A DNA stretch of 56,616 bases from Promethearchaeota archaeon (GTDB lineage: Archaea > Asgardarchaeota > Lokiarchaeia > Sigyniarchaeales > SOKP01), in assembly GCA_016930515.1 (NCBI GenBank), contig JAFGGO010000173.1, forward strand, positions 1-56,616. Direction: 5' to 3'. Shown here one piece after another: positions 9,150 through 18,467 of this stretch. A program made the translations under genes and the position numbers. The notes beneath the pieces were generated by a model. The model was not told the DNA's origin. It ran no database searches and was given only the letters and a program-made list of their open reading frames with translations. Each line of letters opens with the position of its first letter. Position 1 is the first letter of the stretch.

Positions 9150-9938
9150 TTATTTCTTGTTAATTAGTCTTACTATCGTTAATACCACTAAGATCATGAC
9201 TATAATCATTGTTGCGAATGCCATGATTGCTACTTCGATGTTTATACTCAACTGTTTCGAAAATATTCCGAAAGTTGCCCAAATAACAACCAAAGAATAA
9301 GCAATATCTTTCCTAATTATGAGCATGGCAGTAGTGATTAATAATGCCACGATTAGAACTATATTTGTCCAAACTATAGCTGCTAAATCGAACCCTTCAA
9401 CACCTAAAGAAATAAGTATGGCTGTAATGTTTGCGATGGTTGCAATGGTTATCCATCCTAAATAAACGCTCATTGGGACGTGAACGAAAATTTTCTCGTT
9501 CCGACTTGCTTCCGACTTGCCAATATTCAACCTGAGATATATGGCTATAAGGGATAACAATAAAATTACCATGAATACGAGCGATAAAGCCAAAATTTCG
9601 TAGTGCCACGCAAAAATCCACGCAATATTTGCGGCGCTAGCGATAATGAAAAATATATTGATGGTGTCCAAGAATTCTAAATCCTGTTTTGATGTTTTCA
9701 ACAAATCCTTTCCTTGATAAACCGCAAATAGAACCAGAAGGATGTAAATAACGCTCCAGATTGAAAATGTGAATCCCGCTGGAACGAAAAGATTTGGATA
9801 CTTATCTGAAAGTTCTTGAGTCGTTTTCCCGTTCAAGGGAAGTAAAACCGCAAGCATGTTCAGGAGAATGGTTAAGATAACCGCCACGATGTTTCCTATT
9901 TGAATTAAAATTTTTTTAGTTCTGTCCAAATAAATCAC
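9150..9938 (-). CDS. Eight-span membrane protein, TspO/tryptophan-rich-sensory-like
   Basis: A 262-aa protein with about eight membrane spans and little else. The sequence around the second span (LFVPAGFTFSIWSVIYILL) resembles the P-x-G-x-x-F-x-x-W motif of the TspO/MBR family, and bacterial proteins of this length with the same motif are often called tryptophan-rich sensory protein. The number of spans exceeds the five of classical TspO, so the assignment is only to a related family. It is convergent with RNase Z, with 8 bp between stops. The ligand is unknown. Confidence 0.6.
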   Translation of the reverse strand: MIYLDRTKKILIQIGNIVAVILTILLNMLAVLLPLNGKTTQELSDKYPNLFVPAGFTFSIWSVIYILLVLFAVYQGKDLLKTSKQDLEFLDTINIFFIIASAANIAWIFAWHYEILALSLVFMVILLLSLIAIYLRLNIGKSEASRNEKIFVHVPMSVYLGWITIATIANITAILISLGVEGFDLAAIVWTNIVLIVALLITTAMLIIRKDIAYSLVVIWATFGIFSKQLSINIEVAIMAFATMIIVMILVVLTIVRLINKK

Positions 9939-10114
9939 CTATTTAATTATTAGATCCAAAACGGTTTTAAACCTGTTTCTTATCAATTATTATTTTTTTT
10001 TCAAAATTTAATTTAGCTTGTTTTTAAAATAACAAAATATATCAATAAAATATAAATTGGGATAGTATGGGAAATCTAATTAAAGTAAAAAAAGAGTAAA
10101 AAAAATAAAATAAA

Positions 10115-10333
10115 CTATTTTCCACCAGCTATGTGCGGAAGAATCGTGACCTCGGAATCTGGGCTTATCTTTGTGCTTGGATCCGCTTTTTTACCGTCCA
10201 CGAGTATACCAAAATACTTGCCTTCTAAATTGAGCTCTTTTAACAAGTCCGCAACCGTCATGGTCTTTTCTGGCGTGAATGTTTCGTAAATTCCGGTTTC
10301 TAACAATTCGCTAAGTTGTTTTATTATAAACAC
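10115..10333 (-). CDS. MoaD/ThiS/Urm1-like beta-grasp sulfur carrier or protein modifier ending in -GGK
   Basis: A 72-aa ubiquitin-like beta-grasp protein. The pattern FIIKQ...TMTVADLLKELNL...GILVDGKKA...LPHIAGG is typical of MoaD/ThiS/SAMP/Urm1 proteins. The C-terminal diglycine is followed by one extra lysine before the stop, so activation by an E1-like enzyme would need removal of that residue. The first in-frame start is GTG 10333, but it is part of a GAGGTG Shine-Dalgarno (10331-10336); an ATA at 10327 or 10324 at normal spacing may be the real start. No E1 or JAMM protease gene is nearby. It is divergent from the TPR gene. Confidence 0.8.
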   Translation of the reverse strand: MFIIKQLSELLETGIYETFTPEKTMTVADLLKELNLEGKYFGILVDGKKADPSTKISPDSEVTILPHIAGGK

Positions 10334-10424
10334 CTCATAATGAAATATTCTAATTAATAAATATCAACTTTTCCTAATAAATATTTATGTTTAGGAATAT
10401 AAGAAGATTGCATGGTAAATGTAA

Positions 10425-10444
10425 GGATTTAATTGGTTAAATCC
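10425..10444. promoter_or_regulatory. Perfect inverted repeat, 8-bp arms
   Basis: GGATTTAA and TTAAATCC are separated by four bases, between the divergent MoaD-like and TPR genes. The arm resembles the half-site of the larger palindrome upstream of the importer operon (13153-13174), but in the opposite arrangement. It may be a regulator binding site or a small hairpin. Confidence 0.35.
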
Positions 10445-10558
10445 GTTTAAATTATATTATCTCTTCGATTTCTGCTGAGAGTTCTTAAAAACTAATATTC
10501 TTTTTATACGCGCAAAAATTTTATAACATGTATTTACAAAACTCTGAGATGATTTACG

Positions 10559-12232
10559 ATTTTTGAAGAAGAAAATTACAACGAATACACCGATTTTTTG
10601 GACGGATTACGAGATACCGTGAGATATATTAAAGGTATCGAAGATTCAAGCGAACAAAAGAAAAGCGTGCAAAAAATTATCTCTGATGTCATTTCATTTT
10701 CGAAAGAAATTCAACTTTCAGGAGATTTATTTGATTCGGGAGAATTTCTTTATTGGGCGGCTGAAATAGTCGAAAATATTGATCACTCTCTAGCAATCAA
10801 GCTATACAAGCAAAATATTAAAGTATGGGAAAAACAAATAGAAGAATTTCACCTTCAAGCTAAACTTCACGAGATCGCCGAAATTTACTTAAAAATTGCT
10901 GAAATATACAGGAAAAAGTTTAAGGACTTCAACCTTGAAAAGGAAGCTATTCTCAAGAGCGTTGAATATTTAATTCAGGAAAGTAAACTCCAGATAGACT
11001 TTAACGAAATTAGGAAGCTCGCTCATTCGTACGAAAATATCGCCGAATTGTACATGAAATTATTTGATTATAAAAAAGCGATTAATTACTATTCAATGGT
11101 CATAGAAATCGCCAAACAAAACGATTATTTCGATCTCCTCTCGTTTTCTTACCAGCAAATCGGGTCCTGTTTCGAAGCTTTAGACGATTACGATAATTCA
11201 AAAAAAATCCTTATAGAAGGAATTGAATATTTTACAACTCTATTCAAGCAATTTGAAAAAAACAACGATCAACTTGCGTTATCTCAGATCTCTCAAATTT
11301 TAAAATCCATGCATGAGATTGCAAATAACGAAAAGCAATACGTGTTTTATCTCAAAAAGGAAGCGGGCGCTTATATAAACTTGGCAGAATCGCTCGAAAA
11401 GAACGATGCGAACTTCCAAAAAATCGCCCAATATTATCGAGGTGCTGCTCTCTGTTACAAGGATTTAGAAGACAATTGGATTGAATCCGCTTCCTGCTTT
11501 GCGCTTGCGGGCAATTATTCAGAGAAAAACGATGACTTTGATAGCGCTGCCACCAATTACTTTAATGCAGGAGAATTATTTAGGATCCTTGGAAATCTAG
11601 ACAGGGCTTATAAGTATTATGTTCGAGCAGGAAGCAATTACTGGGATTTAGGCGATGCCAATCTTGCAACCGAGTGTTTTCTCGCTGCCTATGACATCGA
11701 TCTGGAAGGAGGGCTCGATGTGGATCGCATCGATGTCTTCAATAGAATCGTATCTGGATTAAATAAGATAGCAGAAGACGGCTTAAAAGATGAGCAGTTC
11801 TTTATGGCTGCAGCCCTCATCCTTGAAGGCGTCAAATTCTACGAAAAACTCGACGATGCCGACGATATGGTTCTCAGGGACATGGTGAGAAATGTGTTTA
11901 AGTATTATTATAGAGCGGCTAACTTGAAACAAGTCGGATTTTCTCACATCGTTCACTCCTATGTGATAGCTTCCCTTTCAAGCATTTTAATCGGAAATTC
12001 CAAGAGAGCGAAAAGAATAATGTCTGAAATCGAATCTCAAGGCTATACGGTGGGAAAATATAAGAAAATCGTTGAAATGATCATTTCCTGGCTTGCTGAG
12101 GGGAAAGAAATCGTATTGGAAAACTTTCCATATCGCTACAAGCGCTTGATGAGTGTGTCCGAAGATATTCTCTATCTTCTCAAGTTATTCAAGAACGAAA
12201 AGCTATATCGACGAACACCAAAATCGCGTTAG
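10559..12232 (+). CDS. TPR-repeat protein (alpha-SNAP-like solenoid)
   Basis: A helical-repeat protein of about 557 aa. Several TPR-like units can be read, for example around YENIAELYMKLFDYKKAINYYSMV, YQQIGSCFEALDDYDNSKKIL and AATNYFNAGELFRILGNLDRAYKYY. The arrangement of helices resembles eukaryotic alpha-SNAP-type solenoids, and such proteins are numerous in Asgard archaea; this is a structural impression only. The first standard start codon is a TTG at 10598, but the frame opens earlier and an SD-like GAGATGAT (10546-10553) lies 5 bp before an in-frame ATT at 10559, which I use. The HAD phosphatase follows after 5 bp and is probably co-transcribed. Confidence 0.8.
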   Translation: MFEEENYNEYTDFLDGLRDTVRYIKGIEDSSEQKKSVQKIISDVISFSKEIQLSGDLFDSGEFLYWAAEIVENIDHSLAIKLYKQNIKVWEKQIEEFHLQAKLHEIAEIYLKIAEIYRKKFKDFNLEKEAILKSVEYLIQESKLQIDFNEIRKLAHSYENIAELYMKLFDYKKAINYYSMVIEIAKQNDYFDLLSFSYQQIGSCFEALDDYDNSKKILIEGIEYFTTLFKQFEKNNDQLALSQISQILKSMHEIANNEKQYVFYLKKEAGAYINLAESLEKNDANFQKIAQYYRGAALCYKDLEDNWIESASCFALAGNYSEKNDDFDSAATNYFNAGELFRILGNLDRAYKYYVRAGSNYWDLGDANLATECFLAAYDIDLEGGLDVDRIDVFNRIVSGLNKIAEDGLKDEQFFMAAALILEGVKFYEKLDDADDMVLRDMVRNVFKYYYRAANLKQVGFSHIVHSYVIASLSSILIGNSKRAKRIMSEIESQGYTVGKYKKIVEMIISWLAEGKEIVLENFPYRYKRLMSVSEDILYLLKLFKNEKLYRRTPKSR

Positions 12233-12237
12233 ACATC

Positions 12238-12906
12238 ATGAAAATGGGCGGCAATCCACGAAAAATCCTAGTATGTTTCGATTTAGACTTCACGCTTATC
12301 GATAACAAGGAGGGGATCATTAATTCATTTAATCACGCTTTAAAAAGGCACGATCTTCGAAAAATTTCAAGCGATAAAGTGGAGAGAATGATAGGACTTC
12401 CTTTAAACCAAATGTTTGAATCCGTTACCAATTACGATTCTTCTACGCTTTGTAGAGATTTTCGGGATTACTATGGAGCGAAAGGAATATACCAAGTTAA
12501 ATTGTTTTCAGGAGTCAAGGAGATGTTGTTGGCCCTAAAGAAGAATTCTATCAGGTTAGGAATTATAACATCAAAAAAGCAAGAAATGGCTCAAAAATTG
12601 TTAAAATACTTAAATCTAAGCCCGATTTTTGATTTTATCATCGGTGAAAGCGAGATAATTAAAAGCAAATCGAATCCTAAGATAAAAACAAGTCTTATTA
12701 AAGATTATCCCGAATACAAATTTGTTGTAGTGGGAGATCACCCGAACGATGGAAATCTTTCTAATTTGTTAAAATGTTCTTTTATTGGCGTCTTGACAGG
12801 ACAACACTCAACGAAAGACTTGGAAAATAGTTCTAATCAGAATTCCCGGATACTCGAAAATGCAAGCGATATTACTCCTGATTTGATATACTCAATGTTA
12901 AAGTAA
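12238..12906 (+). CDS. HAD-family phosphatase (phosphoglycolate-phosphatase-like)
   Basis: A 222-aa HAD hydrolase. Motif I is FDLDFTLID with the two catalytic aspartates, motif II is the serine in GIITSKK, and motif IV is VVVGDHPNDG. The cap inserted after motif I is helical (type C1), as in phosphoglycolate phosphatase and PpaX/Gph. The substrate cannot be told from sequence. It follows the TPR gene by 5 bp. ATG 12244 is an alternative start. Confidence 0.88.
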   Translation: MKMGGNPRKILVCFDLDFTLIDNKEGIINSFNHALKRHDLRKISSDKVERMIGLPLNQMFESVTNYDSSTLCRDFRDYYGAKGIYQVKLFSGVKEMLLALKKNSIRLGIITSKKQEMAQKLLKYLNLSPIFDFIIGESEIIKSKSNPKIKTSLIKDYPEYKFVVVGDHPNDGNLSNLLKCSFIGVLTGQHSTKDLENSSNQNSRILENASDITPDLIYSMLK

Positions 12907-13242
12907 ATATTGGATATAAATGACTGTCGTTCATTAAGATCCCAATTCTCTAAAAAAATATGCATAACACCCCAAATTTCAATAATTCAAGAATATTTTT
13001 TTGTCAAATAAATTTAATATTTAAAAGCTATGATTCTTATCCTCGAGGCTTCTAGATGCCTTATGAATGAATTTTGCTCCATTTCCACTTGTGATCCTCT
13101 CTGAAAGGGCAAAGCTTTTTAAAGATTGAAGATGAATTTGTTTATTAATGTTTTTAAAATCCGCGGATTTTAAATACGTTAGTAAAAATGTTTAATGTTA
13201 ACAATATAACATAAAAATACCAATAAAAAGGTAAAAAAAACT
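12907..13242. other. 336-bp intergenic region before the importer operon
   Basis: No gene is visible. The region contains an AT-rich stretch, a TATA-like CTTTTTAAAG near 13115, and the 22-bp palindrome described separately, which lies 69-90 bp before the binding-protein start. It is the control region of the importer operon. Confidence 0.5.
13153..13174. promoter_or_regulatory. 22-bp perfect palindrome, probable operator of the importer operon
   Basis: The half-site GGATTTTAAA is repeated as an exact inverted copy about a CCGCGG centre; all 11 base pairs are complementary. It ends about 69 bp before the ATG of the binding protein and its right arm runs into a TATA-like TTTTAAATA. A dimeric regulator bound here would cover the promoter. 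No candidate regulator gene is adjacent. Confidence 0.6.
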
Positions 13243-14769
13243 ATGGAAAGAAATGCAAAAAGAATTTTAGCAATCGTCATCATTGCCGCCATAGCCACTG
13301 CAGGTATAGTAGGTGCGATCTTCCTTTTACAAGGTGGAACAACAAGTTACTATACAACCCCTGGTGTAACTGGTGTTCCTGACAGTCGATTGATCAAGGT
13401 TGGAGTTATCGGTCCTATGACGGATATTCAAGGAGAAAACGAATGGAACGGGGCTTGGTTGAAAGCTTACGAAATCAATCAAGCTGGTGGTGTTGACATC
13501 AATGGTACTACCTATTATGTAGGAATAACCAAAGAAGATACCAAGGAATCTGCAACTGAACCTTCGGACGATGTAGCAAAAGCCGCAGTAAACAGGTTAT
13601 TGAACATAAAAAAGGCTGAATATATTGTAGGTGGTTTCAGAACTGAATCAGTCCAGAGTTACATGAAAAATGTCATGGATGCTAAGAAACTCTTCTTAGG
13701 AACGGGAAGCGCTGATTATTCATTATGCGCCCTAGTTGACATTCCTGCTGCTGGCGTTACAGCCAATCCAAATATGGCTAAATACTTCTTCAGGTTAATG
13801 CCCCATAACTCTATTGATCTAGCGTACGATATATTGAATTTTATGAAGTACCTGTGTTTAGGTGGAATAAATGCCACAGCTTACACTTCATATAACGGAA
13901 CCGCTGGTTATGGTGATCTAGAATCTGCTGGTGGTATGGCAATAAGCAATGTTGTCGTTGCTTACGAACCTTACACTTGGACGGCCGGCATGGTTGCTTT
14001 CTTAAATGCAGCCTTGAACGCAACGCTTACTGCCTACGGTCATCCTTTAAGCGTGTATCAACCATACCAGCTCTCGAGTACCGCAGATTGGCAAACTCAA
14101 ATGTCCGATATTATGGCCTACAAGCCTCAAATCGTCATTCCGATCTTATCGGCAGCAATGTCGGCTCCATTCTTAGCTGCATATCAAGGCATTGCCTCGG
14201 GATCCGCTCGACCATTGCTTGCGGGAATCGATGTTGCGAGTTCTATGAGCACATACTGGACCACGGTTAATGGAGATTGCGATCTTGAAATTTTCACAGG
14301 CTCAAGCGCTGGATTAAATACATCTGTTACAGCTCTATCACAGCCATTCTGCACGGCGTACGCCGAAAGATTTGGTTATTGGCCTTTATATACTGCGACT
14401 GGTGCTTACGACGCTGTTGCAGTGATTTGTGAGGCAATAAAAGAATCTGGTGGACAGATGGATTCTGACGCGTTAGTTGCCCAAATGGAAACTTGGACTA
14501 AAGCTGATCCTCTCGTGAACAAGACCGCCGCTTCACCGTCTCTTGCGTGGTTCGATGGAAGGTATCATACCAATATGCACGAAGTAGCTACGAACGATTT
14601 AACATTGGGTGAAACCGCATTTTATTCGTCGTTCATTGGACAATGGCAAGACGAAGAAATGAAATGCATCTATGCAGGTGCCTTTGGTGTTAGCAATCCT
14701 ACGTTATTAACTGGAGTGCTTCAATTACCTACTGCAGGAATGTATGGAACGCCAGCTCATCCATTATAA
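13243..14769 (+). CDS. Substrate-binding protein of a branched-chain-amino-acid-type ABC importer
   Basis: A 508-aa type I periplasmic-binding-fold protein (LivK family). It starts with a basic N-terminus and a hydrophobic segment (about 8-30) without a lipobox cysteine, so it is probably anchored by an uncleaved signal. A low-complexity S/T/Y/G linker follows, then IKVGVIGPMTDIQGENEWNG, the typical start of the fold. The two permeases and two ATPases follow in order, making this the receptor. Ligand identity is open: amino acids, amides, urea and aromatic or other carboxylates all use this family. An 11-T run after the stop may reduce read-through and leave the receptor in excess. Confidence 0.92.
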   Translation: MERNAKRILAIVIIAAIATAGIVGAIFLLQGGTTSYYTTPGVTGVPDSRLIKVGVIGPMTDIQGENEWNGAWLKAYEINQAGGVDINGTTYYVGITKEDTKESATEPSDDVAKAAVNRLLNIKKAEYIVGGFRTESVQSYMKNVMDAKKLFLGTGSADYSLCALVDIPAAGVTANPNMAKYFFRLMPHNSIDLAYDILNFMKYLCLGGINATAYTSYNGTAGYGDLESAGGMAISNVVVAYEPYTWTAGMVAFLNAALNATLTAYGHPLSVYQPYQLSSTADWQTQMSDIMAYKPQIVIPILSAAMSAPFLAAYQGIASGSARPLLAGIDVASSMSTYWTTVNGDCDLEIFTGSSAGLNTSVTALSQPFCTAYAERFGYWPLYTATGAYDAVAVICEAIKESGGQMDSDALVAQMETWTKADPLVNKTAASPSLAWFDGRYHTNMHEVATNDLTLGETAFYSSFIGQWQDEEMKCIYAGAFGVSNPTLLTGVLQLPTAGMYGTPAHPL

Positions 14770-14802
14770 TCGAAAGTATCAAACAATAAGATTTATTAAA
14801 CA

Positions 14803-14813
14803 TTTTTTTTTTT
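14803..14813 (+). terminator. T-run terminator or attenuator after the binding-protein gene
   Basis: Eleven consecutive T lie 34 bp after the stop, in the 120-bp gap before the first permease. Archaeal polymerase terminates at such U-tracts; partial termination here would give more receptor than permease transcript. Confidence 0.45.
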
Positions 14814-14889
14814 ATTATTCATTCTTAAATTTTTAAGATGTAATAAGATTTAACAAAGAATATGAGATTAAATGAGAGTATGATAAAAA

Positions 14890-15780
14890 ATGGTTAATCC
14901 ACTATCATATATTTTAGTTACGGGAACTATTGAAGGTACGATAACAGCCTTAATTGCGATGGGATTTTCCTTGGTCTATGGTGTTGGTGGTATATTAAAT
15001 CAGTCACATGGTGTTTTTTATATGTTCATAGGATTCATGACTTTTTACTTTCTTTCAATACTAGGCACCAGTTCCTATTTTCTTGCAGCAATTATTGCGA
15101 TAATAGTAGTTGCAATTATAAGTGCGCTCATGTATTATGGTTTGATAAAACCAGTTCAAGATAACATGATAAGCGTATTAATCATTACGCTTGCTATAGC
15201 AATAATTCTTGAAGAATTAATTGGGATCATTTGGGGAACTGAAGCTGTCGGACTTCCAATTCTGCAACAAATTTTCACTGATATAAATCGGACCGAGCCA
15301 ATATGGGATGAAACCGTGCCCACTCAGGTAATTACGGCGTTTTGGGTGTCAATGATAACGATCATAATAACAATAATAGCCATAAAAAAGCTTAAAATTG
15401 GACAATCTATCAGAGCAGTTTCTCAAGATCGGGAAGCGGCTGAATTGATGGGTATTAATTCTAATTGGATATTGTGTGTTACATTAATGTTATCAATGAT
15501 CCTTGCGGGTATTGCAGCTATCCTTTATCTTCCAAATAGACCGATGGAATACAACCATGGAATGTCTATTTTGATACTTGCCTTTGCTATAGTAGTTATT
15601 GGTGGGTTGGGTAGCTTACCGGGTAGCGTGGTTGGAGCTTTTGTTTTGTCCTTTGCAACAAAAATTTACGAAAAGGCTGTACCACAATTTGATTTTCTAT
15701 CTTCCTTTGTTCCAACTGTCGTTATAATAATCATCCTTCTATTGAGACCACAAGGTCTTTTTGGAGAAAAGGAGGATTAA
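14890..15780 (+). CDS. livH: ABC importer permease, LivH family
   Basis: A 296-aa integral membrane protein with about eight spans. It contains the LivH-type region GQSIRAVSQDREAAELMGIN, the cytoplasmic coupling helix that contacts the ATPases, and the conserved GGLGSLPGSVVGAF segment before the last spans. The order receptor, LivH, LivM, LivG, LivF is the standard one. The gene is 26 bp from livM. Confidence 0.93.
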   Translation: MVNPLSYILVTGTIEGTITALIAMGFSLVYGVGGILNQSHGVFYMFIGFMTFYFLSILGTSSYFLAAIIAIIVVAIISALMYYGLIKPVQDNMISVLIITLAIAIILEELIGIIWGTEAVGLPILQQIFTDINRTEPIWDETVPTQVITAFWVSMITIIITIIAIKKLKIGQSIRAVSQDREAAELMGINSNWILCVTLMLSMILAGIAAILYLPNRPMEYNHGMSILILAFAIVVIGGLGSLPGSVVGAFVLSFATKIYEKAVPQFDFLSSFVPTVVIIIILLLRPQGLFGEKED

Positions 15781-15806
15781 GAATAAAATAATACAAAAAG
15801 AATCAA

Positions 15807-16907
15807 ATGGTGTTTGAAAAATTGAGTAGAATAAAAAGAACTTTCTCTATGCTATCAAAAAACGCAAGTAATGCAAAAACTAAGATTTTATCGTTTAAGG
15901 GAGGACTGACAATATTATGTTTAATAATTTTCATCGTTTATCCATTAATCGTGCAAGCCATGACCTCTACTGAAGGTGAATTATATACCTATCTTGACAT
16001 ATTCATATTAGCTATGTTATATGCAATTCTAGGTGCAAGCTGGGACCTTCTTGCGGGAATTACTGGATTATTTAGCTTCGGACAAGCCGTTTTCTTCGGA
16101 TTATCGGGCTACATACTTGCATACGGTGTAGTTTCTTGGGGATTCAGTTCGGTTTTCTCTTTAATACTTGGGATTCTCGTTGCTGTACTATTTGGTCTAT
16201 TGATTGGAGCTGTGTGCTTGAGATTAAAAGGGCCTTACTTGGCATTAACTCTCTTAGCGTTAAGTATTGTTTTATACAGGTTATTCGCTGAATCTGAACC
16301 TATAATAAAAGATATCTTTAAAGGAACCGCTGGGTTTCCTGCCGTCGAGCACTTGTTCGATAGTGTCATGTTAGTATACTTCACATACTATATAATTATG
16401 ATTGCTTCCATTGCAATAATGAAAATACTAGCAGAGTCTAAATTTGGAACCGTTTTAAAAGCTATTCGAGACGACAATGTAGGTGCGGAAGCTTCTGGAA
16501 TAAACTTATCAAAATATAAGATAATCATCTTTGCAATATCCGCCTTATTTGCGGGACTTGCTGGTGGTCTTTGGGTGATGCATGTCGGTAGCGTTAAGCC
16601 CGAGAATTTCGGGACTAAGTTTTCCTTTTTTCCAATAATGTTTGCTGCTGTTGGTGGTTTGAGCTCTATTTCTGGTGCTGTATTGGGTGCTTTTCTATAT
16701 CAAATTATAGATGCGATTTTCACATATGGAATCAACTACCTACCAGGAATAACAGAGATTCCATTTGTATCTGATGTCTTGGCAGTAGGGTCAGTATTAA
16801 TATTTGCCATCCTTTTGGTGATTATAATAAGATGGGCTCCTAACGGAATTCTCAACCCGGCCATCGAAAAACTCAGATTAGCTTATGAATTAATCAAAGG
16901 AAACTAA
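15807..16907 (+). CDS. livM: ABC importer permease, LivM family
   Basis: A 366-aa membrane protein with an N-terminal basic extension and about nine to ten spans. It has ASWDLLAGITGLFSFGQAVF near residue 80, the coupling helix KAIRDDNVGAEASGIN and GGLSSISGAVLGAF. These are LivM landmarks. It forms the translocation pore with LivH and is 21 bp upstream of livG. Confidence 0.93.
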   Translation: MVFEKLSRIKRTFSMLSKNASNAKTKILSFKGGLTILCLIIFIVYPLIVQAMTSTEGELYTYLDIFILAMLYAILGASWDLLAGITGLFSFGQAVFFGLSGYILAYGVVSWGFSSVFSLILGILVAVLFGLLIGAVCLRLKGPYLALTLLALSIVLYRLFAESEPIIKDIFKGTAGFPAVEHLFDSVMLVYFTYYIIMIASIAIMKILAESKFGTVLKAIRDDNVGAEASGINLSKYKIIIFAISALFAGLAGGLWVMHVGSVKPENFGTKFSFFPIMFAAVGGLSSISGAVLGAFLYQIIDAIFTYGINYLPGITEIPFVSDVLAVGSVLIFAILLVIIIRWAPNGILNPAIEKLRLAYELIKGN

Positions 16908-16928
16908 ACGAAAAGGTGCGAAAAAGAA

Positions 16929-17684
16929 ATGGGAAAAATTATAGAAGTAAAAAATATTACGAAAAAATTTGGTGGTCTCACAGCGGTTAACGATGTAAGT
17001 TTTGAAATTCAACGAGGAGAAATGGTTGGTTTAATTGGACCAAACGGTGCGGGAAAAACGACATTATTTAGCATGATTTCCTGCTTCGAAAAACCATCGT
17101 CGGGATCGATTTATTACGATGGAATCAACATTACTAGTAAAAAACCATATAAAGTGGTAAATTTGGGGCTTACTCGGACCTTTCAATTGGTTAGATCCTT
17201 TAAATATCTCTCCTTGTTAGATAATGTCTCTGTATCGTGCCTTTCAAAGCGAGGCAAGAAGGCGGCGAAAGAAGTAGGAGTACAGGAACAAGCTAGTCTT
17301 ATCTTGACCGATGTCGGATTGATCGATAAAGCAAGGATACCTCCGATCATATTACCACACGGAGACCTACGAAAATTGGAGATAGGAAAAGCCTTAGGAA
17401 GTAATCCTGAAGTATTACTTCTTGACGAACCATTTAGTGGGCTTTCTCAAGAAGAAAAAGATAGTCTCAAGGAACTAATTGTAAGACTTAACAATGATGG
17501 TGTTACGGTCTTTATGACTGGACATGTCTTGCGAGAATTAATGACTCTCGTTCCGAGAGTAATTGCAATGCATAGAGGAAAGCTTATTGCTGAAGGGCAT
17601 CCGGCAGATGTTGCAAATCACAAATTTGTTAGAGAAGCATACTTGGGTAAAGGTGAGACATTTATTGAAGAAAAGAAGAATTAA
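16929..17684 (+). CDS. livG: ABC importer ATPase, LivG family
   Basis: A 251-aa ATPase with Walker A GPNGAGKTTL, Walker B LLLDEPFSGLS and an H-loop histidine in TGHVLREL. The signature is degenerate (LPHGDLRKLEIGKAL, where LSYGQQRRLEIARAL is usual), but the glycine is kept. An AAGGTGCG Shine-Dalgarno lies 8 bp before the ATG. The C-terminus (IAEGHPADVANHKFVREAYLG) is the usual LivG tail. Confidence 0.93.
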   Translation: MGKIIEVKNITKKFGGLTAVNDVSFEIQRGEMVGLIGPNGAGKTTLFSMISCFEKPSSGSIYYDGINITSKKPYKVVNLGLTRTFQLVRSFKYLSLLDNVSVSCLSKRGKKAAKEVGVQEQASLILTDVGLIDKARIPPIILPHGDLRKLEIGKALGSNPEVLLLDEPFSGLSQEEKDSLKELIVRLNNDGVTVFMTGHVLRELMTLVPRVIAMHRGKLIAEGHPADVANHKFVREAYLGKGETFIEEKKN

Positions 17685-17722
17685 TAATTATTATCAAAAA
17701 ATAAGGAGTAGTGTATAAAACA

Positions 17723-18454
17723 ATGAGTATGAAAAAAAGTGGCGATATTCTTCTTGAAGTAAAACGAGTGTTTCATTATTATGGTAAGGCAAAATCTCTC
17801 GAAGAAGTAAATTTAGAAGTTGAGGAGGGAAAATTAACCGCCGTGATTGGACCGAACGGTGCGGGAAAATCAACTCTTCTCAAGATAATATCTGGTTTGG
17901 AAGAACCCGATAGAGGAAAGGTGATATTTCAGGGAAAGAGAATTGATGGGATGAAAGCTCATAAAATAACGAAACTTGGTATTACGCAATGCCCCGAAAG
18001 AAGAAGATTGTTTCCTGATATGACCGTTTTGGAAAACCTAATGATGGGAGCCTATACGCTTAAAGATCGAAGTGCAAAACACGAGCAGTTAGAACTTGTC
18101 TATGATATGTTCCCCAGGCTTAAAGAACGAAAAAAACAACAAGCAGGAAAAATGAGTGGTGGAGAACAGCAGATGGTAGCAATTGGTCGCGCGATAATGC
18201 CAAGACCTAAATTATTGTTATTGGACGAGCCTTCCTTAGGATTAGCACCAAAGATCAAGTTCGAAATTTTTGACGCAATTGAACGGGTGAAAGCAATGGG
18301 TACAACGACATTACTTATCGAACAAGACGCTGCCTTGACAATGAAACACGCAGATATGATTTGCGTGCTTGAAGAGGGAAAGGTTGAAATGAGAGGTACT
18401 CCCGAGCAACTTTCAAGGGAACCACGAATTAAAAAAGCATACTTGGGGATTTAA
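17723..18454 (+). CDS. livF: ABC importer ATPase, LivF family
   Basis: An ATPase of about 243 aa with Walker A GPNGAGKSTL, signature MSGGEQQMVAIGRAI and Walker B LLLLDEPSLGLAP, characteristic of LivF. The start is uncertain: GTG 17711 lies only 2 bp after an AAGGAG, while ATG 17723 and ATG 17729 lie 14 and 20 bp after it; I chose ATG 17723. The next gene starts 13 bp after the stop, so the HEAT-repeat protein is transcribed with the transporter. Confidence 0.93.
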   Translation: MSMKKSGDILLEVKRVFHYYGKAKSLEEVNLEVEEGKLTAVIGPNGAGKSTLLKIISGLEEPDRGKVIFQGKRIDGMKAHKITKLGITQCPERRRLFPDMTVLENLMMGAYTLKDRSAKHEQLELVYDMFPRLKERKKQQAGKMSGGEQQMVAIGRAIMPRPKLLLLDEPSLGLAPKIKFEIFDAIERVKAMGTTTLLIEQDAALTMKHADMICVLEEGKVEMRGTPEQLSREPRIKKAYLGI

Positions 18455-18467
18455 CGAGGTGAAAAAA

